Assembly (NCBI GenBank): GCA_963931615.1 | Contig: OZ007032.1 | Location: 248,001 to 312,000 of the forward strand | Length of the DNA stretch: 64,000 nucleotides | Origin: Coprenecus sp902388455 | GTDB lineage: Bacteria; Bacteroidota; Bacteroidia; Bacteroidales; UBA932 | Direction of reading: 5' to 3' | Part shown: positions 48,477 through 60,511 of the stretch, piece after piece | Layout of the letters: each line of letters starts with the position of its first letter | Position numbering within the stretch: position 1 is the stretch's first letter | Position numbers and translations under genes: made by a program | The notes under the pieces: generated by a model | What the model saw: the letters and a program-made list of their open reading frames with translations, nothing else | Database searches by the model: none | Told to the model about the DNA's origin: nothing

Positions 48477-49760
48477 ATGGAAGAGCCTATTACATACAGA
48501 AAACGAATTGCCGACAAGCTTCTCAGTGAACAATTGGAGGCATCGGGAGCTGTACTGATTCAAGGTCCGAAGTGGTGCGGCAAGACTACGACGGCAGAGC
48601 AGCAGGCCGGAAGCATTATTTATATGGACGAGCCGAAAAACCGTCAGGCAAATCTTATATTAGCGGAGACGGATCCTCAGGTACTGCTTCAAGGAGCAGT
48701 TCCGAGGGTGATCGATGAGTGGCAGCTGGCACCGTCATTGTGGGATACTGTCAGATTCGAGACCAGCCACAGACGGTCTCCCGGACAGTTTATCCTGACA
48801 GGTTCTGCTGTTCCTCCGGATTTATCAGAGCAGACGCATTCCGGCATAGGCAGGATTGCAAGACTTACCATGCGGACGATGAGTCTTTGGGAGTCCGGAG
48901 AGTCAAACGGCAGTGTGAGTCTCGAGTCTATGTTTTCTGGAGAATTTGTTCCGGCCTCTGCTGAAAATATGTCTTTGGAATCACTGGCATTCTTGATATG
49001 CAGGGGCGGATGGCCGGGTTCGCTGGATCTTTCAAGGAAAGCTGCATTGCGACAGTCGTTGAACTATGCTGACGCTGTGTGTGAAAGCGATATCTCAAGA
49101 GTGGACGATGTCTGCAGGGATGCGGATTTTGCGCGTAGACTGATGCGCTCCTATGCCAGGCATCAAGGCCAACAGGTGCCGTTGAGTACGATATATGCGG
49201 ATCTGTCGGGCAACCGCGCCGGAAGCATGACAGAGGACACCATTGCATCTTATTTACACGCGCTCAGGAAGATATTTGTGATAGAGGATCTTCCTGCTTG
49301 GAATCCCAATCTGAGATCCAAAACGGCTATCCGCACTTCTGACACAAGGTATTTTGCAGATCCCTCTATAGCAGCGGCCTCTGTCGGTACGGGGCCTGAG
49401 GACTTGCTTGCAGATCTGAATACCCTCGGGTTGTTTTTCGAGACAATGGCTGTACGCGACCTCCGTGTTTATGCAGAGGCTCTTGACGGCAAACTGTACC
49501 ATTATCGTGACAAGACCGGACTTGAATGTGATGCAGTCATTCATCTTCGTAACGGCCGTTACGGTCTGATTGAGATCAAACTCGGAGGAGATACTCTTAT
49601 AGAGTCCGGTGCCAGGACATTGCTGAAACTTGCAGGTAAGATTGACACTGAGGCCATGAATGCCCCGTCCTTCCTTATGGTTCTTACTGGCACCGGCCAG
49701 TATGCTTATCGCCGCAGTGATGGAGTCTGTGTTGTCCCTATCAGTTGTCTGCGGGTGTGA
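48477..49760 (+). CDS. DUF4143-type AAA ATPase with nuclease-like C-terminus
   Basis: A 427-residue ATPase of the AAA_14/DUF4143 family, common in Bacteroidota and of unknown function. P-loop GPKWCGKTTTAEQQA near residue 30-45, Walker B-type PRVIDEWQLAPSLWD near 85, and sensor-type FILTGSAVPP near 110. The C-terminal DUF4143 part ends in GLECDAVIHLRNGRYGLIEIKLGG, a D...ExK pattern of PD-(D/E)XK nucleases. It is monocistronic, with its own promoter, and its stop codon abuts that of the convergent SIMPL gene. Codon use is more AT-rich than in nearby genes. Confidence 0.92.
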   Translation: MEEPITYRKRIADKLLSEQLEASGAVLIQGPKWCGKTTTAEQQAGSIIYMDEPKNRQANLILAETDPQVLLQGAVPRVIDEWQLAPSLWDTVRFETSHRRSPGQFILTGSAVPPDLSEQTHSGIGRIARLTMRTMSLWESGESNGSVSLESMFSGEFVPASAENMSLESLAFLICRGGWPGSLDLSRKAALRQSLNYADAVCESDISRVDDVCRDADFARRLMRSYARHQGQQVPLSTIYADLSGNRAGSMTEDTIASYLHALRKIFVIEDLPAWNPNLRSKTAIRTSDTRYFADPSIAAASVGTGPEDLLADLNTLGLFFETMAVRDLRVYAEALDGKLYHYRDKTGLECDAVIHLRNGRYGLIEIKLGGDTLIESGARTLLKLAGKIDTEAMNAPSFLMVLTGTGQYAYRRSDGVCVVPISCLRV

Positions 49761-50519
49761 TTACCAGCCTTTGAGGGCGAAGCGGCAGGTGACCGAGTAG
49801 GTGTACTTGATGGTGCGGAAGGCGTCGGAGGCGGAGGCTGCCGGAGCGGCCTCGGCTGAGCCGAATGCGGCACCGTCCATGCGGAGCTTGCTGTTCTGGA
49901 CGACCGTGTAATGGTCTGTTCCGCCGCCGTGCTCTACGATGCTGAGGACCTTCCCGATTTTCTCACCGAGGGTCTCCGCCATGTATTCGGCTTTATCCTT
50001 AGCAGCCAGCAGCGCATCTTTCTTGCCCTGCTCCTGGTATTTGAGGATATCCTTGTGGGTCATTTCCCCGATACGCATGGAACTCACTCCCTTGGTGTCT
50101 ATGACAGAGATGATCCTGTCTATCATCGTGAAATCGTGCAGGGTGATGTCCAGATTCTTGCCGATGAGGAAATCCAGGCCTCGCTCCCTCCAGTAGTCAC
50201 CCACGTCCTGGGTGCGGATATCGTTGTCGGTGATGCCGATGGAGTGAAGGGCTTCGCGCATCTGCGATTCGATGTCCTCGATACGTACTTTTGTCCTGTA
50301 TTCCTCGGGTTTGGAGACTCCGTCGAATTCCTCCTCAAAATACTCCTTGATGCCGATGATGAAGTGTATCTCGTCAGGCACTATCTCTACCTCGGAGGTG
50401 CCGGTAACCTCGATATAGCGGAATTTCTCATCATAGGGGACACCGTCCTGGGCTCTCATCATGCCGCAGGAGATAATGGAAGCGGCAGCCGCCGCGATAA
50501 TAAATGAAACAGCTTTCAT
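49761..50519 (-). CDS. SIMPL-domain (DUF541) protein
   Basis: A 252-residue exported protein of the SIMPL/DUF541 family (related to E. coli YggE), linked loosely to oxidative-stress protection. The N-terminal signal segment has IISCGMMRAQ, so either a lipobox (ISC) or cleavage after AQ is possible. Family blocks: YIEVTGTSEVEIVPDEIHF, SIGITDNDIRTQDVGDY, KNLDITLHDFTMIDRIISVI, and KKDALLAAKDKAEYMAETLG. Interactions are unknown. Convergent with the DUF4143 gene with no spacer between stop codons. Confidence 0.9.
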   Translation of the reverse strand: MKAVSFIIAAAAASIISCGMMRAQDGVPYDEKFRYIEVTGTSEVEIVPDEIHFIIGIKEYFEEEFDGVSKPEEYRTKVRIEDIESQMREALHSIGITDNDIRTQDVGDYWRERGLDFLIGKNLDITLHDFTMIDRIISVIDTKGVSSMRIGEMTHKDILKYQEQGKKDALLAAKDKAEYMAETLGEKIGKVLSIVEHGGGTDHYTVVQNSKLRMDGAAFGSAEAAPAASASDAFRTIKYTYSVTCRFALKGW

Positions 50520-50576
50520 ACTTCAGATGCTTTGTAATTCTGAAATATGAAAGCTGTCAATTACCGTGCCATCCCT

Positions 50577-51038
50577 CTATCCCTCGACCTTGAAACGGAC
50601 TCTCCAGCGTCCGTCGGCGAAGTCATGCGAGAGTATCCGGAAGCGCCCGATCTCAGAGGTATTGGAGACGTGGGCCCCGATGCAGGCGCAGGCGTCGTAG
50701 TCCCCGACCCTGACTATGCGGAGGGTCTGCGAGACATTCTCCGGCAGCTTGCTCAGGTCGACTATCGCGCCTGCCTCCGACAGAGGTACGAACTCAATGG
50801 TGACCGGCAGGGCAGCCGCTATCACCTCATTGACCTTGTCCTCAATGGCCTGGACCTGCTCCTGAGTGGGGCACTCCGCCAGCAGATAGTCGCATTTGCT
50901 CTTCTTCCGCTCGATATGGGCGTTGCGCGAGCGGGGACAGCCGAACATCCGCACCATCGTCTGGTTGAGGATATGTTCGGCCGTGTGCATCGGAGGATAT
51001 TCTTCCTTGTTGTGCGCGTTGAGCTGGATATCTTCCAT
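50577..51038 (-). CDS. AlaX-like alanyl-tRNA editing protein
   Basis: A 153-residue stand-alone relative of the alanyl-tRNA synthetase editing domain, which hydrolyses mischarged tRNA-Ala. The two halves of the metal site are present: MHTAEHILNQTM (HxxxH, His18 and His22) and CACIGAHVSNTSEIG (CxxxH, about 117-123). It has no N-terminal OB-type extension, so it belongs to the short AlaX form. It lies 10 bp after the YbjQ gene on the same strand. The exact mischarged substrate (Ser or Gly) is not readable. Confidence 0.85.
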   Translation of the reverse strand: MEDIQLNAHNKEEYPPMHTAEHILNQTMVRMFGCPRSRNAHIERKKSKCDYLLAECPTQEQVQAIEDKVNEVIAAALPVTIEFVPLSEAGAIVDLSKLPENVSQTLRIVRVGDYDACACIGAHVSNTSEIGRFRILSHDFADGRWRVRFKVEG

Positions 51039-51048
51039 TGCCTTAGGA

Positions 51049-51363
51049 CTATAGTACTGTCACTGCAGTGCCGCTGACCGCAACCATCAGCATGGAGCCG
51101 CCTACAGTCTCGTAGTCGATATCCACTCCGATGATGGCGTTGGCCCTCATTCCCAAGGCCTTGTCCACCATTTCCTGGATGGCTTCGTTCTTGGCCTTCT
51201 CGATGACTTCCTCGTAGGCCCCGGACCGTCCTCCGACGATGTCGCGGATGCCGGCGAAAAGGTCACGGAATACGTTTGCGCCCATGATGCAGGTGCCGGT
51301 GACGATACCGTGATATGCGGTGACCTGCTTGTCCTGCAGGGTGTTTGTGGTAGTGATAATCAT
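51049..51363 (-). CDS. YbjQ/UPF0145 heavy-metal-binding-like protein
   Basis: A 104-residue protein of the YbjQ (UPF0145) family, which forms pentamers of unknown function. Standard blocks: MIITTTNTLQDKQVTAYHGIVTG, GANVFRDLFAGIRDIVGGRSGAYE, ANAIIGVDIDYETVGGSMLMV. Full family length. Located 12 bp after pepT, apparently in one transcript with the ZIP, PepT and AlaX genes. Confidence 0.92.
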   Translation of the reverse strand: MIITTTNTLQDKQVTAYHGIVTGTCIMGANVFRDLFAGIRDIVGGRSGAYEEVIEKAKNEAIQEMVDKALGMRANAIIGVDIDYETVGGSMLMVAVSGTAVTVL

Positions 51364-51375
51364 AGCTGTGCAGAT

Positions 51376-52602
51376 TTATTTTACTGTGAAATTACGGATT
51401 ATGTTCAGGATGACTTCCGAAGCCTTCTCCATGCTCTGCACGGGGAGATACTCGTACTTGCCGTGGAAGTTGAGGCCGCCGGCGAAGATGTTGGGGCAGG
51501 GCAGACCCATGAACGAGAGGCGGGCGCCGTCCGTGCCGCCGCGGATGGGACGGATGTTGGGCTTGATGCCCGCGGCCTTCATGGCCTCGACAGCCTTCTC
51601 GATGATGTGGTAGTGGGGCTCGACCTCTTTCTTCATGTTGTAGTACTGGTCCTTGATGTCGACGGTCACGACACCGGCTCCGTACTTGCAGTTGATAAAG
51701 TCGGCGCACTCCCGGATCATCTTTTTCTTGCGCTCGAACAGCTCGAAGTCGTGGTCGCGGATGATGTACTGGATGTCGGCCTCCTCGACCACGCCGGTAA
51801 ACTTGGTGATGTGGATGAATCCGTCGTAACCCTCGGTGTACTCGGGTCTCTGCCATACGGGGAGCATGTCGTTGAGCTCGGACGCGATGAGTATCGCATT
51901 GAGCATCTTGTCCTTGGCGTAGCCAGGGTGGATGTTGCGGCCCTGGATGTGCAGCTTGGCGGCCGCGGCGTTGAAGTTCTCGTACTCGAGTTCGCCGATG
52001 GCGCCTCCATCCATGGTGTAGGCGTATTTGGCACCGAACCTGGCCACGTCGAAATGGTCCACTCCGCGGCCGATTTCCTCGTCGGGGGTGAAGCCGATCT
52101 TGATGGGACCGTGCTTGAATTCAGGATGTTCCATGATGTACTCGGCGGCGGCCATGATTTCGGCTACTCCGGCCTTGTCGTCGGCTCCGAGCAGGGTGTT
52201 GCCGTCGGTGGTGATCAGGGTCTGGCCCACATAGTCCTTCAGCTCGGGGAATTCTTCCGGGTCGAGAACCATGCCTTTAGCCTCGTTGAGAGTGATGGCC
52301 TTGCCGTCGTAGTTCTCCACTATACGGGGCTTGATGCCGCTGCCGGGGGCATCGGGGGAGGTGTCCACATGGGAGATGAATCCTATGGCGGGGACGTCCT
52401 CTTCTATGTTGGAGGGTATGGATGCCATCAGGTATCCATATTTATCAAGTTCTACTTTTTCAAGCCCCATGGCCTCCAATTCTTTTCGGAGCTGATCCAG
52501 AAGGGCAAACTGCTTGTTGGTACTGGGCTGGCTCTGCGAGTCCGGGTTCGATGTCGTGTCGAATGCCACGTACCTCAGAAATCTGTCAACTATTTTTTCC
52601 AT
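51376..52602 (-). CDS. pepT: Peptidase T (tripeptide aminopeptidase, M20B)
   Basis: A 408-residue cytoplasmic zinc peptidase that removes the N-terminal residue from tripeptides. Motifs: FISHVDTSPDAPG (metal His and Asp, about 77-83), LGADDKAGVAEIMAAAEYI (about 135-155), FTPDEEIGRGVDHFD with catalytic and metal Glu (about 172-178), AYTMDGGAIGELEYENFNAA, and PIRGGTDGARLSFMGLPCPN near the C-terminus. Full-length. It lies between a ZIP zinc transporter and small genes, in a row with an oligopeptide transporter, which fits uptake and breakdown of peptides. Confidence 0.96.
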   Translation of the reverse strand: MEKIVDRFLRYVAFDTTSNPDSQSQPSTNKQFALLDQLRKELEAMGLEKVELDKYGYLMASIPSNIEEDVPAIGFISHVDTSPDAPGSGIKPRIVENYDGKAITLNEAKGMVLDPEEFPELKDYVGQTLITTDGNTLLGADDKAGVAEIMAAAEYIMEHPEFKHGPIKIGFTPDEEIGRGVDHFDVARFGAKYAYTMDGGAIGELEYENFNAAAAKLHIQGRNIHPGYAKDKMLNAILIASELNDMLPVWQRPEYTEGYDGFIHITKFTGVVEEADIQYIIRDHDFELFERKKKMIRECADFINCKYGAGVVTVDIKDQYYNMKKEVEPHYHIIEKAVEAMKAAGIKPNIRPIRGGTDGARLSFMGLPCPNIFAGGLNFHGKYEYLPVQSMEKASEVILNIIRNFTVK

Positions 52603-52617
52603 ATCTAAAATATTTAA

Positions 52618-53424
52618 CTAAATCAAAATCATACTTGCCGCCATTACCGCCATACCGGCTGTGACCCCGATGATGGACAGGTGGTGGTGCCCGAACTTTT
52701 CGGCGGACGGAAGAAGCTCATCTAATGCGATATAGGTCATGATACCCGCGACTACTGCGAGGACCGTTCCGTTCAGGGACTGGTCGAATATCCTCGATAG
52801 CAGCAGATAGCCGACGACTCCCCCCACCGGCTCGGCGAGTCCGGACAGGAAGGCGTTTCCGACGGCCTTGCCCTTTTTCCGTGTGGCATAGTAAATCGGT
52901 ATTGCAACCATTATGCCTTCCGGAATGTTGTGGATCGCCACAGCCACAGCGATGGAAATACCCGTCCGGGGGCTTTCCATGGCGCTCACGAAGGTGGCCA
53001 TGCCCTCCGGAAAATTGTGTATAGCAATGGCAATCACGGAGAAAAGCCCCAGCCGCATGAGCCCCGTACTGTCCGGGACGGCGCCGTCCTCCGAGGGGGC
53101 GGCGGAATATTCATGGGGATTGTCCTTCGAGGGTATCAGATTGTCAATGAGGGCAATCAGCGCTATCCCCGCGAAGAAGGCCAGGACAGTATACAGCAGC
53201 CCCGTCCTCTCTCCGAAGGCGGAGCCGAGGCTGGCTCTGGCCTCGGCGAAAAGTTCCGTCATGGAGATGAAGAGCATCACTCCTGCCGAGAAACCGAGGG
53301 CAAATGAGAGGGTCTTCGTGCTGAATTTTCTGGTCAGCAGCACGATTACCCCTCCGAGTCCGGTGGACAGTCCCGCGATGAGGGTCAGGAGTAGTGCAAT
53401 GGGGAAGTTACTGTCGCTCAGCAT
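52618..53424 (-). CDS. zupT: ZIP-family zinc transporter ZupT
   Basis: A 268-residue inner-membrane metal importer with eight predicted segments. The two metal-binding motifs are intact: IAIHNFPEGMATFVSAM and VAIHNIPEGIMVAIPIYYA. The N-terminus FPIALLLTLIAGLSTGLGGV and SGLAEPVGGVVGYLLL match ZupT. It follows the OPT gene by 2 bp and precedes pepT by 15 bp. Zinc is the known main substrate of ZupT; iron and manganese are also carried by some. Confidence 0.94.
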   Translation of the reverse strand: MLSDSNFPIALLLTLIAGLSTGLGGVIVLLTRKFSTKTLSFALGFSAGVMLFISMTELFAEARASLGSAFGERTGLLYTVLAFFAGIALIALIDNLIPSKDNPHEYSAAPSEDGAVPDSTGLMRLGLFSVIAIAIHNFPEGMATFVSAMESPRTGISIAVAVAIHNIPEGIMVAIPIYYATRKKGKAVGNAFLSGLAEPVGGVVGYLLLSRIFDQSLNGTVLAVVAGIMTYIALDELLPSAEKFGHHHLSIIGVTAGMAVMAASMILI

Positions 53425-53426
53425 CG

Positions 53427-55430
53427 TTATTTCTCTTCAGCGGCGTCAGTTTTCCTGCAGGCCCATATCATGTAGGCGATCAGCAGGATATATACTCCGA
53501 GGGCAACCCATACCGCGGGGGTGGAGGACTGCCACTGGGTGTTGACCAGGTTCACGTCTGCAAAGCGCATGATCGCGGATACGACTCCCATCAGGGCGCC
53601 GCCGGCGATAAATCCGGAAGCCACGAGTGTACCTTTTTCCTTGCGGGCCTCGTTGACGGCCTTGTCCTTGCTGCGGGAGCCCACATACCATGCGACGGCT
53701 CCTCCGATCATCAGGGGAAGATTGAGCTCAATGGGGATGAACATACCGAGGGCAAACGGCAGAGCGGGTACCTTGAACAGGGTGAGAAGGATGGCGATGG
53801 CGGCTCCGATTCCGTACATGATCCAGGGAGCGCTGCCTCCGAGCATGAGGGGCTCGATGACGGCTGCCATGGCATTGGCCTGAGGAGCCACGAGGGCGCC
53901 TTCACCGGTGAATCCGAAGGTGTCGTTGAGAATCATCATCACTCCTGCGACGGTGGCGGCGGCCACTATTGTTCCTAAGAACTTCCATCCCTCCTGCTTG
54001 CGGGGGGTGGTGCCGATCCAGTAACCTATCTTCAGGTCGGTGATGAAGCCTCCGGCCATGGAGAGTGCGGTGCAGACCACACCTCCGATTATCAGGGCGG
54101 CGGCCATGCCGGAAGTGCCCTTGAGCCCTGCTGCCACCAGGATGATGGAGGCCAGGATGAGGGTCATCAGGGTCATTCCGCTGACGGGGTTGGAACCTAC
54201 GATGGCTATTGCGTTGGCGGCCACTGTGGTGAAGAGGAAGGCGATGACGGCAACTACCAGAAGGGCTATTACGGCGTGCCACAGGTTGTCCAGAACTCCG
54301 AAGTAGAAGAAAACGAACATCAAGGCCAGAGTGATGAGCAGACCGATGATAATGATCTTCATCGACAGGTCTCTCTGGGTGCGGGCTTCCTGAGCTTCGG
54401 CGCCGGTCTTTTTGCCGCGGAACTCCTTGCCGGCCAGACCGAGAGCGGACTTGATGATGCCGGCTGACTTGATGATGCCGATGATGCCGGCTGTGGCGAT
54501 GCCGCCGATGCCGATGTGGCGGGCGTAGTTGGTAAAGATTTCCTCAGGTGACATCGAGCCTACGGTCGCCGTCAGGCCTGAGCCCATCAGGTCTATGACG
54601 CTGTCGCCGAAAATGAGGTTCATCAGCGGAATGATGATGAACCATACGAGGAACGATCCGCAGCAGATGATGAATGAGTACTTGAGTCCTATGATGTAGC
54701 CGAGACCGAGGACCGCCGCTCCGACATTGACCTTGAAAAGCAGCTTTGCGTTGGTGGCCACCTGCTCACCCCATGGCAGTACCCTGGAGGTGAAGACCTC
54801 GGACCACCATCCGAAGGTGGATACGATGAAGTCGTAGAGACCACCGATCAGGCCGCTGATAAGCAGTGTCTTGGCTCCCTTGCCTCCGGATTCGCCGCTG
54901 ACCAGTACCTGAGTGGTGGCGGTAGCCTCGGGGAAGGGGTATTTGCCGTGCTGCTCCTTGACGAAGTATTTGCGGAACGGGATGAGCAGCAGAATGCCCA
55001 GGACGCCTCCGATGAGGGAACTGAGGAAAATCTTGGAGAAATCGACTGTCAGTTCAGGGTATTTGTCCTGCAGGATATACAGGGCAGGGAGAGTGAAAAT
55101 AGCTCCAGCAACAATAACCCCGGAGCAGGCTCCGATGGACTGGATGATGACATTCTCCCCCAAGGCGTTCTTGCGCTTGAATGCGCTGGAGAGTCCTACC
55201 GCTATTATAGATATAGGTATGGCGGCCTCGAAGACCTGCCCTACTTTCAATCCGAGGAAAGCTGCGGCAGCAGAGAAGATGATGGTCATCACGAGGCCGA
55301 TGGTAACGGACCATACTGTTACCTCAGGATAGACTTTGTCCGGATTGAGAAGAGGCTGGTACTTCTCACCGGGCTTTAGTTCCCGAAAGGCGTTTTCGGG
55401 GAGTGTTACTTTTTTATTTTCTTCGCTCAT
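53427..55430 (-). CDS. OPT-family oligopeptide transporter
   Basis: A 667-residue inner-membrane transporter of the OPT family, with about 15 membrane segments. Family blocks: the N-terminal PENAFRELKPGEKYQPLLNP, SIGACSGVIVAGAIFTLPALY, GLYDFIVSTFGWWSEVFTSR, AGGFITDLKIGYWIGTTPRKQ and the closing NQWQ-type region replaced here by NTQWQSSTPAVWVALG. Members carry peptides or metal-siderophore complexes with protons. It heads the minus-strand series OPT, ZIP, PepT with gaps of 2 and 15 bp. Confidence 0.93.
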   Translation of the reverse strand: MSEENKKVTLPENAFRELKPGEKYQPLLNPDKVYPEVTVWSVTIGLVMTIIFSAAAAFLGLKVGQVFEAAIPISIIAVGLSSAFKRKNALGENVIIQSIGACSGVIVAGAIFTLPALYILQDKYPELTVDFSKIFLSSLIGGVLGILLLIPFRKYFVKEQHGKYPFPEATATTQVLVSGESGGKGAKTLLISGLIGGLYDFIVSTFGWWSEVFTSRVLPWGEQVATNAKLLFKVNVGAAVLGLGYIIGLKYSFIICCGSFLVWFIIIPLMNLIFGDSVIDLMGSGLTATVGSMSPEEIFTNYARHIGIGGIATAGIIGIIKSAGIIKSALGLAGKEFRGKKTGAEAQEARTQRDLSMKIIIIGLLITLALMFVFFYFGVLDNLWHAVIALLVVAVIAFLFTTVAANAIAIVGSNPVSGMTLMTLILASIILVAAGLKGTSGMAAALIIGGVVCTALSMAGGFITDLKIGYWIGTTPRKQEGWKFLGTIVAAATVAGVMMILNDTFGFTGEGALVAPQANAMAAVIEPLMLGGSAPWIMYGIGAAIAILLTLFKVPALPFALGMFIPIELNLPLMIGGAVAWYVGSRSKDKAVNEARKEKGTLVASGFIAGGALMGVVSAIMRFADVNLVNTQWQSSTPAVWVALGVYILLIAYMIWACRKTDAAEEK

Positions 55431-55472
55431 AAGAATTAGGTATTAGGAAGGTTTGGGTTTAAGACAACAAAT

Positions 55473-57233
55473 TTAATAAGAGATTTCGATATTGTCGGTT
55501 CTTTCCAGCAGAAATCTGTTGCGGTTTTTATGGAATGGCCTGTAGTCGTTGTTGACTATAACGGTGTTGTCCTTGAAAACCAGGCCGTCAACAGACTTGG
55601 CGTATAAGACCGGCATGTCGAATGTTTCGAAGGTATTGCCGGTTATAGTGATTGCTCCCGGATGTCCGCCGTGGAAATACACTGTCTGGTTATGGAGGTC
55701 GGGTATTTCCGGGTAGATGGAGATTACTGCCGTTGTGAACTGGTACATGCTGGTGAGGGCGTTTATGAAGCGGTTGTCTTTTATAAGAATGTCCCGGCAG
55801 GCCCCGGACTCATACCAGCCGTTGCAGTCCCCGCACAGCAGGATGGCAGATCCGGAAGTATGGTCAAATACATTGTTTTCCACCACTGTCCGGCGCGGGG
55901 AACTGAAAAGGGCTCCTCTCGCTCTGTTGTTCCGGACAGTATTGCCGGAGAAGATGACCTCCGGGGTGCGGCTCAGGTTCTCTATGCCGATGTTCATGCG
56001 TTCGGGGTCGATCTCTACGGATTCCCTGAAGGTTATGGTCAGTTCTTTTGAGCCGTGACCGATACTGTCCGGTGTAATTGATTCTATATGCAGAAGGCTG
56101 CCGGTATATTCCATCACATCTGCGTTCAGCATCCGTACCGAATCTCCCGGACAGCCCCATCTGAATCCCCATGCCTGGTCATGCATAAACCTGGCGGTTA
56201 TGCTGCGGTCGCCTTTTATCCCGGTGACTTTCAGGTATACGCCGTGGACGTTGATGGCATCGTCCATCATGCCCTCGTAAAGCCCTCCGGAGGATTGAAT
56301 GATGCCGCTGCATTGTGAGAAGTGGGTCGCATCAGCCTGTGTCGTGAAGTACCTGGGGTCATTCTCATTTTTCAGGCAGACGCTGAATCCGTTCAGTGTG
56401 ATGCCATCGCAGAATTGGGCTATGAGTCCCATGCCGAATGCGTAGTGTACATTGATATTGGTGAGGCGGGTATCGGTGTTTCCGTACAGAAAGATGCCGG
56501 GGGCCGGTCTGCTCCATGTCCGCATGGCGACCACTGTGCCCGGTGTCAGGCGGCTGTCCTGCCATTGGGGAGCCAGAAGGCCGTGTTCTGTTTTCCTTAC
56601 CCCTGCCGTGCTGTAGAATAAATCGCCTGTGTTCCACAGAATGTGTCTGGTGTCAGGCTCAAAAGCAATGCCGGTGGACGGTCTCAGAGCCCATCCCTCT
56701 CCGTATACTTCAAATATTGAGTCCTGGCTGATTCTGTATTTTACCCAACTTTCGGGCCTGAACACTATCCCGCCCGCGCCTCTGTTCTCTATGATACGGA
56801 CCTGTGCCGTCTGCGGGTTCTCAAAATCTATTGACAGGTTCTTGACAGAGCATCCTTTTGAGTCTATGACAGCAAAAGGGATGATGACGCCGTGAAATAC
56901 CAGTTTGGCACCGCGTCCGTCGAGAGTGAGATTCTCCCATCCTTCTATCGCAATGCCTACTGCCTGTTGCTCCGACTGGTCGTGATTGGAAATATAATAG
57001 GTACGCTGTAGGGCATCAGTGGAGTGGAAGTCGTAGCGTCCCGGCAGGAAACGGAGGGTCACGGAGTCGCCATGGCCGGTTTCCTTGCGGATGCTTTCCA
57101 TGGCGGATGAGATTTTTTCAGAGAGGTTCGTCGCGCCAGGTTTGATTCCAAAGGCGCTCATTTCGAAGATGCGTCCTTCCAACGCGGGGCGTATTATGGA
57201 GAGGAGCAGTAGGGTGATGAATATTCTTTTCAT
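55473..57233 (-). CDS. GH110 alpha-1,3-galactosidase
   Basis: A 586-residue exported right-handed beta-helix enzyme of family GH110, which removes alpha-1,3-linked galactose such as the blood-group B or linear alpha-Gal epitope. Signal peptide (first 19-21 residues). Strong family blocks: VTLRFLPGRYDFHSTDALQR, FGMGLIAQFCDGITLNGF, ATHFSQCSGIIQSSGGLYEG followed by MMDDAINVHGVYLKV (about 320-335), with the adjacent Asp pair that is the candidate catalytic centre. Late repeats (NTVRNNRARGALFSSPRRTV) are beta-helix coils. Subfamily A (blood-group B specific) or B (both types) cannot be decided. It has a promoter of its own at 57252. Confidence 0.9.
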   Translation of the reverse strand: MKRIFITLLLLSIIRPALEGRIFEMSAFGIKPGATNLSEKISSAMESIRKETGHGDSVTLRFLPGRYDFHSTDALQRTYYISNHDQSEQQAVGIAIEGWENLTLDGRGAKLVFHGVIIPFAVIDSKGCSVKNLSIDFENPQTAQVRIIENRGAGGIVFRPESWVKYRISQDSIFEVYGEGWALRPSTGIAFEPDTRHILWNTGDLFYSTAGVRKTEHGLLAPQWQDSRLTPGTVVAMRTWSRPAPGIFLYGNTDTRLTNINVHYAFGMGLIAQFCDGITLNGFSVCLKNENDPRYFTTQADATHFSQCSGIIQSSGGLYEGMMDDAINVHGVYLKVTGIKGDRSITARFMHDQAWGFRWGCPGDSVRMLNADVMEYTGSLLHIESITPDSIGHGSKELTITFRESVEIDPERMNIGIENLSRTPEVIFSGNTVRNNRARGALFSSPRRTVVENNVFDHTSGSAILLCGDCNGWYESGACRDILIKDNRFINALTSMYQFTTAVISIYPEIPDLHNQTVYFHGGHPGAITITGNTFETFDMPVLYAKSVDGLVFKDNTVIVNNDYRPFHKNRNRFLLERTDNIEISY

Positions 57234-57251
57234 GGATGTTTTTTAGTCTTA

Positions 57252-57259
57252 CAAAATTA
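57252..57259 (-). promoter_or_regulatory. -7 box for the GH110 gene
   Basis: Minus-strand TAATTTTG, exact TAnnTTTG match, 18 bp before the ATG at 57233. Confidence 0.55.
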
Positions 57260-57347
57260 GTGAAAAAATATTTAAATAAAGAGTGTGCTTATTATCAGAT
57301 AGTTGATTAAAAAGCATGAAAATTTTTGTAAATTTTTTGCAGAAAAA

Positions 57348-57379
57348 TTTGGTGGTTTAAAAAATCGCCCATATATTTG
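57348..57379 (+). promoter_or_regulatory. Promoter of the 23S-5S rRNA unit
   Basis: TTTGG (-33, 57348-57352) and TATATTTG (-7, 57372-57379) with a 20-bp gap between TTTG and the -7 box: a full match to the Bacteroidota consensus, the best in the window. It follows an AT-rich tract (57285-57347) like the UP region of rRNA promoters. A small hairpin CCGTTT/AAACGG lies just downstream at 57384-57400. Confidence 0.8.
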
Positions 57380-57418
57380 CAGCCCGTTTGAGAAAAACGG
57401 ATAGTTCATTGAAAAGAC

Positions 57419-57431
57419 TGAGAGAGATAAC
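57419..57431 (+). other. 5' half of the 23S processing stem
   Basis: TGAGAGAGATAAC here can pair over 13 bp (one G-U) with GTTGTCTCTCTCA at 60437-60449, 35 bp past the end of 23S. Such long stems around 23S are RNase III-type processing sites. Confidence 0.65.
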
Positions 57432-57528
57432 GAGGTAAAAGTATACAGGTTAATAAGTCTGTTAAGAGTAAAATTTTAACGGGACTACAATTGATCCAAA
57501 TACGAGACGAATACTAAATCATATCGAG

Positions 57529-60402
<2,874 letters not shown>

Positions 60403-60436
60403 ATATGACGCAGAAACAAATAATCAATAATACTGA

Positions 60437-60449
60437 GTTGTCTCTCTCA
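60437..60449 (+). other. 3' half of the 23S processing stem
   Basis: GTTGTCTCTCTCA, partner of 57419-57431. Confidence 0.65.
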
Positions 60450-60511
60450 TTTCTTATAGAATATTTCTGGCGGGCCTTATCCCATATCAAGGCGTTCCAG
60501 AAGGAAATATC

